Positions 47,501-57,045 of a stretch of 64,000 nt of DNA are shown one piece after another (the first letter of the stretch is position 1; every line of letters starts with the position of its first letter). Both the position numbers and the translations under genes were made by a program. Location of the stretch: positions 19,347,409-19,411,408 of the forward strand of contig JAYGXS010000008.1 in the NCBI GenBank assembly GCA_036362985.1, written 5' to 3'. Origin of the DNA: Ligula intestinalis (lineage: Eukaryota; Platyhelminthes; Cestoda; Diphyllobothriidea; Diphyllobothriidae). Below the pieces are notes generated by a model. The model ran no database searches and was not told where the DNA came from. It was given only the letters and a program-made list of their open reading frames with translations.

Positions 47501-50500
47501 ATGTCTCCTCGATGGCAGCCAAAACCCGCGAATGAACATCCCAATGTTCCTTTGGTAATCGGCAATTATACTCTGTCTATATGAGTAGCTGTTGGGCAAC
47601 TGCTGGCGAGGCCCCAGTGTAAGGTTTGAAAAACACCAGAGTTATTATGCAATGCTAAGCGACTGGTTAGATCCATAAAGACGTTTGTACTATTACGGAT
47701 CACAGTCGAGACTCTACCTAGCCCGTAAATAAATGATAAAGGTAATGGAGTTCTAATTTTTGGGTCAGGTTTCGAAACTCCTGGGTTGCAACACTTGGAT
47801 TTCAGTGTGGTTGTATAAGGACGGCTAATAAACCAAAAATTTTAAATCGTGTCTCAATTTGCTCTGTCGGTTAGTTAAGTATACTTAAATTGCATGATAT
47901 TCAATGAGGTATGTGAAAGAAAAGTGTAGCAGAACACAACGAGTAGTGTTAAGATTACGCAAAAATCGTACCTAACGTGGGTAAAAAACACCAACAACTA
48001 GAAAACGGTTTTAAGTAGTTTACGAAACCACAGATGGCCAAGTCAAAACATCATGAAAAACTACTTAAAAACGAAGTTTAGGCATTCTATCGGCGTACTT
48101 TTAGAAGATAATTGTGGACCAATTACATTAAACAGAGTAAAGTTCTACTTGAGTTCGACCTTTAGCTCAGAGACCCAGATTATAATTTCCACGGTCAGAA
48201 TATTCCGCCAGATAACAGGTTTTCAAGAAAATCAGAGCTTCAACTTGCAAAAATTTTTATTGAAAATTTCAGAAGATAAATGGGCGAACATACGTTTGTT
48301 TTCGATAAATTCTTGTCAGGCCTTTACGAAACGTGCCTGACGAGAATTTATCAAAAACATACGTATGATCGCCAATTTATCTTCTGACAATCAGAGCTAT
48401 ATGCTTCGACACTGAGAGCACTTATTATGTGGCTGTTCATAGTAAGCTGCGTTTAAAAATGATCGCTAATTAGAATATGAATTTTTTAGCCTAGAAAAGG
48501 AAAAATTGTCACACGTCACATGAGTAAATGATATGTGAATGTAATCTGCAATCTACCCTCCACAGCGCTTTAAAATAATGCATGCTGTTTATCTGCAATT
48601 CCTTTCCAAGAAACATTGAATTTGACAGCATATTGACGTGTCGTGGTCTAAAACGCACGGCATCCGTATCAGATAAGTCAATTTACTATAAATAGGTCGG
48701 TTGATGCTTTTTTCTCTTACGTATTTATTTTATTTGAGTTAATTATAGTGGCCAGACTGAGCTCTCCAAATTATGGGTTTTATTTTAAGCATTAAGAAGC
48801 ACTTAACACGTATATATGCTTAACTGGCCAATGGTACTGCAAGGGATTATACATGCTAACGTAATTGATTTTGAGTCCTTTGAATTCGCTAAAACAATCT
48901 TTAATCTCAGCACTAAGCACCGTCTTTGGAGATAGATGCTTCCAGGCCCAATTGGGCAAGCCCACGTTATTGTCGTGCAAAAATATTCTGAAGTGAGTAG
49001 ATCTTGCCTAACAGGTGGAATGGTCAAAGGAGTTGGATAAATTAGTCATCTCAATCATTACTGACTAAGGGCATAGAATGCTATGCTGTGAATGCAAAAG
49101 TATACGCCAACATGACAGCAGAAGCATCGGGAAGAACTCCATATCAAAAAGCAAACAAAAGGCTTTCAACGTTTGTAAATCCACTGCTTTATTTTGTCAG
49201 CAGTACGCAGAGCGTACCGTTTGTTCAAAACAAACTACTCAGTACAATGGTTAATAGGCGAATTTGCACTAGGAAATGGTGTTTCTGTTAACAATTTAAG
49301 TATGTATGTGATCATGTATATGGCAGTGAACAAGGGTTGGCATACATTTACTAAAACGGACGAATCCCTTCCGAAAACGCCACGCATTTCTGCAGCCTTA
49401 ACGTCCTCCTTTTATAGAGTGTCTTCTTCATTTATTCATGTCGTCAGTCCAGTAAATCGGCACCTTTTAAATTTTTTTGTAAGGCAAATTATAGAAGAAG
49501 TATCTAAAAGCCCAAGTTCTTAGTATTCAGCCATACCCAATCCTCTATGTAAATTGACCAAGATTCCTACTCGTGAAACATACATGTTACCCAAACGGAC
49601 CAACAAAGCCCATTCTATCATCAAATTTCTTATAGAAAATGGCAAAAGATGGGATCATGGCTCAAGCATAGACTGCTATGCTCCATGACAAAAAGGTTTT
49701 GAGCTCTAATCACGCGTGATACAGAATAGGGCTCAGGTGCGCTTGGCGGATGACGGCTGATAAGTCAGAAATGACCATACAAGACTCCGTTTTTTTCGTC
49801 GGTTCTGCTTTATCATGTATAACCACCACCACTTATGTCATCAGTGAAGAGATGCTTACGCAGGGTTGTGTATGCCGGCGCCAGATTGATAAATCGATTG
49901 ACTGAGTTCTCATCCGAGGCCCCAGTTTCAATCAGATCGCGGCCTGTTTTGCTCATGGTGATAATGCATCACCCCGTCGTACCGCCGGCATACATCGCAT
50001 TGTGCAGGCATCTCTGGACTGATGCCACTAGTGGTTGACTACCCCCCACTCTCCCCTACATAACGGTTGATTGACCCCTGTCGCCTATAACTGTTGCATG
50101 TCTTTTATTGACGTCTTTTATCTCTGACGATGGACACAAGGAAGAGCCCTAAAGCTCAGAAAAAAAACTGTGATTCCGGTGACCGAAATGCATTCTTGTT
50201 CTCTATTTACACACATACCTGGGATGCCAACAATTTTTTTAATTGTTAATGTTGCAGGTTAACAGGAATTACCTGCTTTGTTTCGAATTTTCTAAAAAAT
50301 GCACTCTGCTTGTTCCCTTTTACTTCCGTTCAGCGGACATGGAACAAAATCCGAACAAGTTCTTCCGCAGGGAATTTGAAACAATCGATGCTGTCAATGG
50401 ATCAACAGCCCTCCTGGATTGCCACATGTCGAAGAGCCTGAGTCCTGACGTAGGTTTTGACTGACAGAGCCTCTGAAGTACTGACTTAAGATACTTCAAA

Positions 50501-53500
50501 CGCAGACTTTCTGATTTTTTATTAAATATGATTATTTCACTTGGTATAGCTAAATGGAACATTCAGAGCAGTTTATTTTCTTAATCAATCTCCACAAAGA
50601 CGAAGAAGTTTGCGTTGTTCGGTGAAATAAGTCTTTTGTTGAGAAGAAGAGAAAGCTTCGATCGTCTTTTATTATTAATTTGGATGATAGGCTGTCATTT
50701 AAACAAAACAAGCAAAACAGGTGAAACTAAACAAGATGGCTATCAATTTTCCTTCTGTTTCTTTCAGTACAAATACCTTCTAAGCCATAAAAAACACCAC
50801 TTTAGGGAATCTATCGAACAATAAGGTGAAAGTCTACAAGAAAAACACAGTTCTCGTCTTATTTAATTGTCTAAATAAGTATTTATTGTTTCTAGTTTCC
50901 GGTTTAGGCGTTAGTACACACGCTTAGCCTATTTTATAGGCAGATGGTGTGCTGTTTACCTGGCCAAAAAAGTCTTTAATTGTCGTGTAGCAGGCTCACA
51001 ACAAGCATGACGCATACTATTTCTTGGCCCCATTGCTCTCTAAAACATATGTTCAGCAATTTTTATGTGTCATTTTATGAGGAAAAACAATAACTGATCG
51101 AGCACCAAAACATTGTGATTAATATTCTGAGCTTTTGAACTCGTTCAGGAGTTCCTAGTCAAGGTCAGCAACAGCAAAAGTGAAACAGGCGACAACCACT
51201 TATCAGCTATGTAAACCTGCAAGTGATCACGCAGTTCCCAAGAACCGAATCGATTTATCGATTTATAGAGTTCCCACCCGTGGATCAGGCCTCAATCAGC
51301 TCTCGACTCGTTTTGTTTCAAGCGTTGGCGACTTCTTTGGCGGCAGTGAAGTAGAAATAATGGTCCGTTCTGTAGGTGTGAACAGCTCATGCTCTTGTAC
51401 GCGCCACCGCAGCATACGTTTGATTTTACCCAGTAGCCAAGGGGATTCGACTACTAAACTATGCAGGGCCAATAGTCTGATATTAAAAATAAGTTAGTTA
51501 TCAGGACACTTATGTCCCTTCTTTCGCTCGCGAATATCAAGTTTAAGAAAACGGAAAACTTGGCAATGCTCATCCACTAGACTGGTTAATACAATGATTG
51601 TTTTCTTCTGTATAGGATTGCCAAACCTAGTAGATTTAGAAGTAGAAGAGATGATTGCTGGAACAATAATTTTATTTGCCCGACGTTTTTGATTGTCCCG
51701 AGAACACTTTTTCAGAGTTCGCCGTGGCATAGTGTGATATCTGCACAGATTAGGGTGATGTATGCGCAGATTTCGCCGTAATTAGGGTTCTTATTGGCCA
51801 CCCGCAGGTGAACTTGAAGTACCAGCTGCCGTAATCACCGATAGGGGTCATAATTGGTGCAGTGATGGCTCGGCATTCCGCTTCCCAGTCAATAGTTGCC
51901 GATATCTCGTCATCCCTGTTGGATGCGGGCTTAACCATTACGCCAAAATTATGTCCTCTCGTGTCACAGTTGTCTTCCTGATCTTGTGTCTTCACACGCA
52001 CCCGGAGTGATCACCTGCGTCGCCACTGTTGTAACCTACTGTGTTCCTGTGTCATTCTGGTTATGTACCCCCAATTACGTGTTAGGAAGAGAAGGCAGAA
52101 CAGGATAACAGCAAGTACTTTACTGCCAGTTGTACTAGTACATCAGCTCTGTTCCTGTGTGTCCAGCAGCTTGTGTGCTGTGGTCGGTCTCGTCTCGGCA
52201 GCGGTCCTTCGTCTAGATCAGGGGTCAGCAACCTTTCTGAAGCAGAGAGCCAAGGAAGCAAATATTTGGAAATTTTTTGGATAAGTGAAGTAAGTTGCAT
52301 TCCGAGATGATATGATAAAAAGAAAGAAAATCTTTGGAAAATCGAGTTGTACTCGTGAATTTTCGAACAAGTTTCACGTGTTCGTCGTCAGATGCAATTA
52401 AAGTGAGGGCTGGGAATGCCGCACTAGATGTTTAGGAGGCAGAGGTTACAACGGACGGAGGAGGAAAGGGGGAATTGGGTGGAAGGGTTATGGTGACGTG
52501 ACACCCGCGGCGATAGGTTGTGCTAGTGAGGGGAGGGGGGTGTTAGCGTTTGGACTATGGGCCGCGTGTTCGGGTGAGGGGGGGCTGGTTAAGAGTCAGA
52601 GAAATTCCACTTGACCGGGCACAGAGAGCCGTCCGTTGGAACTTCTGCCTCCAAAATCTCTGGTGCGAAATTCCCAGCCCTCACTTTTAATTTAGTCTGA
52701 CAACGAACACATGAGACTTGTTCGAAAATTTACGAGTACCACTCGATTTTCCGAAGATCTTCTTTCTTTTCATTTGGAAATATATTTCAGTAAGAGCCAT
52801 ATAGTACATTTTGAGATTAACTTCAATTAAATGCGTTTAGAAAAAGCCTCTCGATTTATTTTTTGAATGATATTTTTATAATACTTATTGCTAATGTGAC
52901 ATCTGGTGCTGAATGGATTCGCTGATGGCTTTGTAGTCTGGCGGGTAGTTGGTGAGGTTAAGTTTCATGCAAGCGTTACATGTTATGAGTAATTTATTTG
53001 AACACAAGGCAAGTTTTCGCGAATCAACTATTTGCTTGCGCGTTATAAATTTGTCCGTCTGGAGGACACAAAAACATTTGACTATAGGTGACGTTGCAGG
53101 CTGGCCAATGCGAGTAGGATAGCCTTGTTTGCTAACGTGACCTTGACTAAGCTGAGGTCAAGTCTGGGAGCTGTGGTGCTTAAGTAGAGCGTTTGTTTTT
53201 TAGCGAGCTTGTCGCGGCTGATTGGACAGAGGAGAAAACGGGAGCAGCTGTTGTCGGCTAGCCGGAAAGGGAACCCTGAAACAACTGCTAGGTCAAGCCT
53301 TGGATGGCTGAAACACCAGAAATTGGGCGAGACTACATTGATTCGAATAGGTGTCTCAGTGGCGGCACGTCATTGGTCAAAAAATTTTAAGTTTATGATT
53401 CCAATTTTATCTGAGAAAGCCATACACACTCATCTAAAGAGCCACATCTGACTCGCGAGCCATGGGTTGCCGACCCCGACAGTAGTATGTGTGGGGAAAT

Positions 53501-56500
53501 CGACCCAAGAATATTTCTCGCGCGTGTTGCCCGAAATTTGGAAGAGCGAAGCTGATGGCTTGAAAAGACTGCGCATTGAGAAGTAGAGGATGCGATCACT
53601 GGAACAAGAACTTTACCTGCCTGGCTTTTTGGATTCTGTTGAGAACCCATCATCAAAGAATAAGGGGATGAATACACAGGGTACGTAGCAGACACTCGAC
53701 CGCATGCGCATGTGTAATAACAGATGGGGGTCAAAATTGGTGTGGTGATGGCTTGTTAGTCCGCTTTGGAGTCATTAACTGTCACAATTTCATCATACAT
53801 TTGAGGTGTTGGCTTCATAATTACGCGACGATTATGTTTGCTGTAGTCAGAGTTGTTTCTGGGCCCGGGCTTTCCCATGTGACTGATTCGCCTGCTCAGA
53901 CAATGTATCAGTACGAAGTATGTGAGCAGCAGGCCTTTACACTTTTTGATTGACTGTGAGCCTGAGAACCATGACTCATACACTGTGCGTAGATCAATTT
54001 ATTCTACGGTTACCTCTTATGAAGGGTTCTCGAAAGGTACTCTTTTCTAGCGATCGCATCCTCGTCTTCTGAACTGCTTCATAGAACTCGCGTGTTCGCT
54101 TATTTCGGAAGACTAGATTTTTTGAAGTCTGCGTATGTATTTTATGCTTATATGTACGTAAGTGAAGATAGCTGTGCAACTTGATGTCCTCCCCAGTGTT
54201 CTCCCAAACCAGCTGTCCAATGTGTGTACAGTAGCAATGTATGCAGGCAAAGCATGCACGTGCGGTTGTGGTCACTTACAGCCTTTATTGTTTTGATGCT
54301 AACTTTAGAGTTTGCACATGATCCAGATCGGAATTATTTCTCAAGGAAGTATAACATTTTAATCTAAGATCCTTTTCTTCCTCCGCTCCCTCTCCGGCTC
54401 GAAAAGCAAATATTTCGCGTCTCCTGGCTAAAAATGCCACGCCAATTGCTAACAAGGGGTGGTATGAAAATAACGACCAATCAACGCATCAACTTTGTTC
54501 CGCACACCGCCACCGATGAGAACACCTTCCAGCTGAAGATTGATCCAGTACTGCAGGAGGATGCAGGGGAGTATCGCTGCGTTTACAAAGAAGATGATGC
54601 ATTCCACTTCAAAATAGCCATTCTTAACGTAAATGGTGAGTTAGCCTGTTTAAGCCTGTTTCGGTAACAGTCTAATATAGTACTCACCACGGAAACCAAA
54701 CTCTACGACATTCTGTACTGCGTGGCCAGTGCTAATAGAAATTTATTTTGCTAGAATCCTAGTTTAGGTTCTAGGTCAGCACGCGAAAAACGCATCTTTC
54801 TTTAACACTGAACCGGATTTTAAAAGAAGAAAGCAGTCTGCGCAATACAAATAGATGAAATATGAATAATAAATATAATTTATAAAATTAGCAAAGGTAG
54901 GAATAGTTATTTCAATATCCTTAAGTTTCTCAAAAAAAGTGCGCCACAATTAAAATGTGCAAATATGCACATATTGGGAAATAAATAAATTGAGAAAATA
55001 ACTGACTTAAATTAAAATCAATGAAACAAAAATGTATGCTTAAGTAAACGGAACTGGTTTTATTTTAAAAATCATCTATGATTAAAATTAAAACAGTAAA
55101 CAGAATAATAAAGTACTCTTAGGACGGCAGAGCACGCGAGTTTTCACTCGGACCATCTTGAGGTTAGGAGAACAAAGGAAGTCCACAGGCCAGGGGAGGC
55201 GGGCAGAACGGGACGGGAACGCGACCTTCAAATTGCCGACACTCGAGGACGCAAGGACAACTGCCGATCAGGTTCTGAGGTCAGGCCTGGCCAGGGGTAA
55301 AGCGCGCGTGCGAAGTTTCACACTGAGGACACCACATGATGGCTGCTGGCATGGGCTACTAATAGAATGGCCAATAGGCTGCCACTGACACGAGGTGGCT
55401 CTCGGTTGCTGCTGGAGACACGGGTGTCTGTTGCCCTGGAGGAGAGACCTGCTGTTAGCTGACACGGGAACGATGAAAGAACACACGCTGCTGACGGACA
55501 CAGGATAAGCTGTCGGACACACAGAAGACAGAGCTGATATACAAGCAGAACCAGTGACATAAAACTGCTATCCTGTCTGTTTTCCTTTCCTAACAGACAA
55601 CTGGGAGATATAACTGAAAGATGAACTTGCTATTAATAAGTTGAGTAAACTAACTAAATTTAACTAATGTTGCGCATATAAACTGAAGTTGTTCACGGCC
55701 CTGCGTGCCACGAACTATAGTAATCTAACTGCAAAACGGTAAACTGGAAGCAGACGACATCTTATCACCAAATTTATTTCAGGGTCAAAAGTCAATAAAA
55801 GCTGTCCAAATTCGTCACGTGCAATAAACTTTAAGTATTTAATGAATATAGAATAAATTTTTGTGTTTCTTCAAAGGGCTTTATCTTGTCTCAAGAAAAT
55901 TAGATTCTTTAAACAATTGCTGGACCAAAACCAAGGCTTCACCTTTATTTTTTTACTTTTCGGTCATTATCTTCGTAATTTTTTTTAACTTAATTTATTT
56001 CATTTTAGTTTTTTTCGAGTATCGCGTGATATTTCTATGCTATATATCAACATCTAACATTAACTTAACCTACTAGTTCCTTTTTTCGTTTGATACATTT
56101 CGTCGTATTACCCAGCTTATCACTGATCCAAAACTACAGAACTTTGAAGGTTTGGTTTCCGTGGTGGACCCTTTAATGAAATGTTACCCCTGTTTCTCTA
56201 GAAACAGCACCAAAACGGTGACTTAAATGAAATTGCAAAATTTTTTATTCGACTGTATTTCAGCGCAGCGCCTGTGCTTTTTTTCTTAATTGAGTTTTAC
56301 GTTCTGTCTACTACACCGCCAGTCAAGCCTAAAGCAACCATACACCCGACGAATGAGATTCAGGTGGAGGAAGGCAGCTCTGTCTACATGTTTTGCAACG
56401 TTTCCGGTGTTCCCTATCCCAAGATCCGGTGGTGGATGCTGCCTCTGATAAGCTTTTTCCACTTTACCAAGTTGAACCCGCCGATTGACCAGCAGACACC

Positions 56501-56613
56501 GGCAATTCGCCCACAGCAGGGTCTGTTGCTGTACTACCGACAAAGTCCTCTCTGGCACATGCATAATCTCCTCCTTCTGCCCGTCCAAGACGCCCTCTAC
56601 AGGTACAAGCAAA
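41485..56613 (+). CDS. Ig-superfamily cell-adhesion-like gene (lachesin/amalgam type), spliced, 3' end not found
   Basis: Four exons on the + strand join with consistent phases: 41485-41542, 50334-50449, 54407-54635 and 56323-56613 (introns of phase 1, 0 and 1). The product would have a signal peptide, one V-type Ig domain (Cys in exon 2; Trp and the YRC cysteine in exon 3) and a second Ig domain. In the lachesin/amalgam/neurotrimin family such proteins are secreted or membrane-anchored and mediate neural or epithelial adhesion. The introns (about 8.8, 4.0 and 1.7 kb) hold the Penelope element, SINEs and a hAT-like element. Family membership is inferred from domain layout. No membrane anchor was found within the window. 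The second domain is damaged or mis-sequenced. Confidence 0.7.
41543..42585. other. Intron sequence, nothing recognised
   Basis: Two short frames (41755-42000 on -, 42007-42204 on +) show no domain. Confidence 0.4.
42590..43335. repeat. Direct repeat pair with poly-C run
   Basis: The segment 42615-42945 (ATTAACAATTCAGTCACCTG, GGTTGGCTTCTTGCTTGC, then ATAGCTACTTATACAAGCAG) recurs in diverged, partly shortened form at 43195-43305. A run of about 18 C lies at 43187-43204, just before the second copy. No coding function is recognised. Confidence 0.55.
43336..44755. other. Intron sequence, no recognised gene
   Basis: Overlapping short frames on both strands at 44010-44266 show no domain. Confidence 0.4.
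44756..45781 (+). CDS. Penelope-like element polyprotein, C-terminal part: reverse transcriptase and GIY-YIG endonuclease
   Basis: An uninterrupted frame begins at QIDGVAMGSPLGPT (RT motif B) and runs to a TAA at 45779; the first Met (44780) is internal to the motif. Counting from it, YVDD, the catalytic aspartate motif, is at residues 34-37, SFLDVHL near 74-80, a Cys-containing linker near 222-242, and the GIY-YIG endonuclease core VYEF/YIGRT at 232-247, with Arg 246, Glu 257 and Glu 308 in expected places. It would copy element RNA at a nicked target. The N-terminal half of the polymerase is missing, a 5' truncation, so it should not move on its own. It lies in the first intron of the Ig gene and is the best preserved element frame here. 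Confidence 0.9.
   Translation, partial: NRQIDGVAMGSPLGPTFADIFMGHLEEKVLAKLKHTTLYRQYVDDVFTIVENMKEAEELLSTMNKLHPKIKFTMEPERANQLSFLDVHLSRLTDGSISRRVYHKNTWQSQYLHYLSFVPIQWKRNLVCNLFQRTRKICSEDILDAELGFLKDTLLNRGYPPQFVDKYSKPLRPKMNEHSAPKKPVFVSLPFNGDNILNTIKRRLLTAIERTYYAAELIFCSPTKPLPIPCVKDALPLHCVYEFTCTCGCNYIGRTQRQLAARAKEHLPSWLFKHENRSPRSSITEHLLDTGHSVDPITSFRVLVRARTSRILRYLEAACIRRFKPDLCKQLEHVVNLALPW
45782..46600. other. Penelope 3' flank and intron, no recognised gene
   Basis: The first 150 bases after the stop are C-rich and may be the element's 3' untranslated region. No terminal repeat was identified. Confidence 0.4.
46605..46805 (-). repeat. tRNA-derived SINE (- strand copy)
   Basis: On the - strand, CGTGGGTTCGAGTCTCAGG is B-box like, and GTCAGTTGATGACGGCTAGC followed by TTCTCCCCTTCTTTGACGAC matches the body of the SINE family at 12380-12600. 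Confidence 0.55.
46806..48265. other. SINE-like fragments, no recognised gene
   Basis: GGGGCGAGCTCCAAGGCACA (47044) resembles the SINE tail GTCGAGGCCCAAGGCACA at 10515. A B-box-like GTTCAAGTCTCATGG lies at 47464. Confidence 0.4.
48269..48387. repeat. Inverted repeat, 53-base arms with 13-base loop
   Basis: The left arm (48269-48321, from TCAGAAGATAAATGGGCG to TTGTCAGGC) is the reverse complement of the right arm (48335-48387), with a few mismatches. Part of the arm recurs singly near 35.18 kb, so this is a mobile foldback/MITE-type structure or two copies of a terminal repeat. Confidence 0.85.
48388..49734. other. Intron sequence, no recognised gene
   Basis: A 109-codon + strand frame (49194-49523) has no recognised domain. 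Overlapping frames on both strands near 48.8-49.0 kb look like chance. Confidence 0.35.
49735..49815 (+). repeat. SINE body fragment
   Basis: GATGACGGCTGATAAGTCAG, then AAATGACCATACAAGACTCC, then TCGTCGGTTCTGC match the SINE body of the 10325-10560 family. Confidence 0.55.
50334..50449 (+). CDS. Ig gene exon 2: first half of Ig domain 1
   Basis: A strong acceptor (CCCTTTTACTTCCGTTCAG) precedes 116 bases that read, after the split Ala codon, DMEQNPNKFFRREFETIDAV, NGSTALLDCHMSKSLSPD, then a donor GTAGGT. The Cys in LLDC is the B-strand cysteine of the Ig fold. NGS is a potential N-glycosylation site just before it. The exon ends in phase 0, between the Ig Cys and Trp, a split known in this family. 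The reading frame fits both neighbours. Confidence 0.75.
50450..51490. other. Intron sequence, no recognised gene
   Basis: A 105-codon + strand frame (51180-51497) shows no recognisable domain. Confidence 0.4.
51494..52001 (-). pseudogene. Penelope-like 3' region with terminal repeat relic (subfamily A)
   Basis: The - strand reads HNFGVMVKPASNRDDEISAT, DWEAECRAITAPIMTP, and then the family's end PRRTLKKCSRDNQKRRANKI with AAAAACGTCGGGC in place of GAAACGTCGGGC. It is collinear with 53580-53985. Confidence 0.6.
52078..52218 (+). repeat. LTR-like fragment, 5' end
   Basis: TGTTAGGAAGAGAAGGCAGA, then ACAGGATAACAG, then TACATCAGCTCTGTTCC match the - strand segment starting at 55592 (TGTTAGGAAAGGAAAACAGA, ACAGGATAGCAG, TATATCAGCTCTGTC). 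The 5' TG and promoter-like spacing suggest a solo or broken LTR. The copy stops where the hAT-like element begins. Confidence 0.45.
52219..53479. mobile_element. hAT-like non-autonomous DNA transposon with nested insertion
   Basis: The left end CAGGGGTCAGCAACC and the right end GGGTTGCCGACCCCG are inverted and resemble the ends of hAT (Charlie-type) elements, including GAGCCACAT and GACTCGCGAGCCA near the right end. No transposase frame is present in the 1.26 kb. Eight-base target duplications were looked for and not seen (GTCTAGAT against CAGTAGTA), so the ends may be slightly off or the duplications eroded. Confidence 0.5.
52318..52770. repeat. Long inverted repeat, arms about 140 bases, nested in the hAT-like element
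   Basis: The left arm 52318-52457 is the diverged reverse complement of 52629-52770: ATCGAGTTGTACTCGTGAAT faces GTACCACTCGATTTTCC, and GTGAGGGCTGGGAAT faces ATTCCCAGCCCTCAC. The 170-base centre is G-rich. It looks like a foldback element or a head-to-head pair of terminal repeats. Confidence 0.8.
53580..53985 (-). pseudogene. Penelope-like endonuclease tail and 3' end (subfamily A)
   Basis: The - strand reads ESWFSGSQSIKKCKG (tail of the endonuclease), then KPTPQMYDEIVTVNDSKAD, then SLMMGSQQNPKSQAGKVLVP over a TTTGATGATGGG, CAACAGAATCC, AAAAAGCCAGGC end. This is a decayed hammerhead-like order, with CTGATGA and GAAAC both mutated. Confidence 0.65.
54000..54110 (+). repeat. Penelope pLTR downstream segment, eroded
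   Basis: TAGCGATCGCATCCTCGTCT followed by CTCGCGTGTTCGCTTATTTC resembles the CAGCGATCGAGTCGTCTTC and CTGGGACTCACATGTTCGC segment of the family. The ribozyme part is absent. Confidence 0.4.
54407..54635 (+). CDS. Ig gene exon 3: second half of Ig domain 1
   Basis: After a long pyrimidine-rich tract (TTTTCTTCCTCCGCTCCCTC) and AAAAG, the exon reads QIFRVSWLKMPRQLLTRGG, TNQRINFVPH, ENTFQLKIDPVLQEDAGEYR and CVYKED, then FKIAILNVN and one base before a donor GTGAGT. VSWLK holds the core Ig Trp, and DAGEYRC is the classic F-strand motif with the second Cys. Joined to exon 2 the Cys-to-Trp spacing is 16 residues, normal for a V-type domain. It enters in phase 0 and ends in phase 1, the usual domain boundary phase. 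Confidence 0.85.
54668..55125. other. Intron sequence, AT-rich, nothing recognised
   Basis: No open frame longer than 60 codons and no repeat family recognised. Confidence 0.5.
55126..55592 (-). repeat. GC-richer LTR-like segment
   Basis: A sharply bounded GC-rich block lies in AT-rich intron sequence. On the - strand it begins TGTTAGGAAAGGAAAACAGA and shares its first 80 bases with 52078-52218, in the opposite orientation. It may be a solo LTR. No target duplication was identified. Confidence 0.4.
55593..56322. other. Intron sequence, AT-rich
   Basis: A 71-codon hydrophobic + strand frame (55861-56076) lies in T-rich sequence and is most likely chance. Confidence 0.45.
56323..56613 (+). 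CDS. Ig gene exon 4: Ig domain 2, frame disturbed in its second half
   Basis: The acceptor CTACACCGCCAG precedes TC, which completes a Val codon with the last base of exon 3. The frame then reads KPKATIHPTNEIQVEEGSS, VYMFCNVSGVPYPKIRWW, a clear Ig start with Cys and Trp. After the Trp pair the Ig pattern continues only with changes of frame: SDKLFPLYQVEPAD (then a TGA), ADTGNSPTAGS, and finally SGTCIISSFCPSKTPSTG with the F-strand Cys, ending at a good donor GTAAGC (56614). Either the exon is a pseudo-exon or the assembly has indel errors here. Confidence 0.6.
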
Positions 56614-56713
56614 GTAAGCTGAATATGCTCTTTAAAATCATTAAATCCGTAGTATGGAAGGTGGATATCAAACAAGCAGTAAGTTGGGCTGGTAAAATCG
56701 ATCCTTGTGTGCA

Positions 56714-57045
56714 GACATTTACGGTGCATGGTCAGCCTCGTAGGTCGATGGTAGAGCATTGGCTGCGCAAAACCTGCCCTGCTGTGTGGCCTCGAATCGC
56801 ATAAAGGCCGCGATTTTTTTCTATTTGGTCCGCTGAAGTAAGCAAATCTGCCAAACCCCCTTAACAATTAAGGTAACCGGGTATTTCTTCTAATGGATTC
56901 TAGATTTTTGTTTAGGAAATTTTGCCTGGGCAATCAGCTTTCTTTTCCGTAATGGTGGATTCCAAGCAAGCAGTAAGTCCTATCGAGGCCGCGATTTTTT
57001 TCACAACTTGGTCAACTAAAGTAAAGTAATAAAGGTATCAGTCAT
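56714..57045 (+). repeat. tRNA-like SINE head and repeated body
   Basis: GGTCGATGGTAGAGCATTGG and GGCCTCGAATCGC are placed like A and B boxes. AGGCCGCGATTTTTTTC followed by TTGGTC recurs at 56986-57010 and, diverged, near 29.69 kb. Confidence 0.5.

Noticed and set aside
56286..56867. 193-codon frame on the - strand
   Set aside because: It is antisense to Ig exon 4, with no domain of its own.
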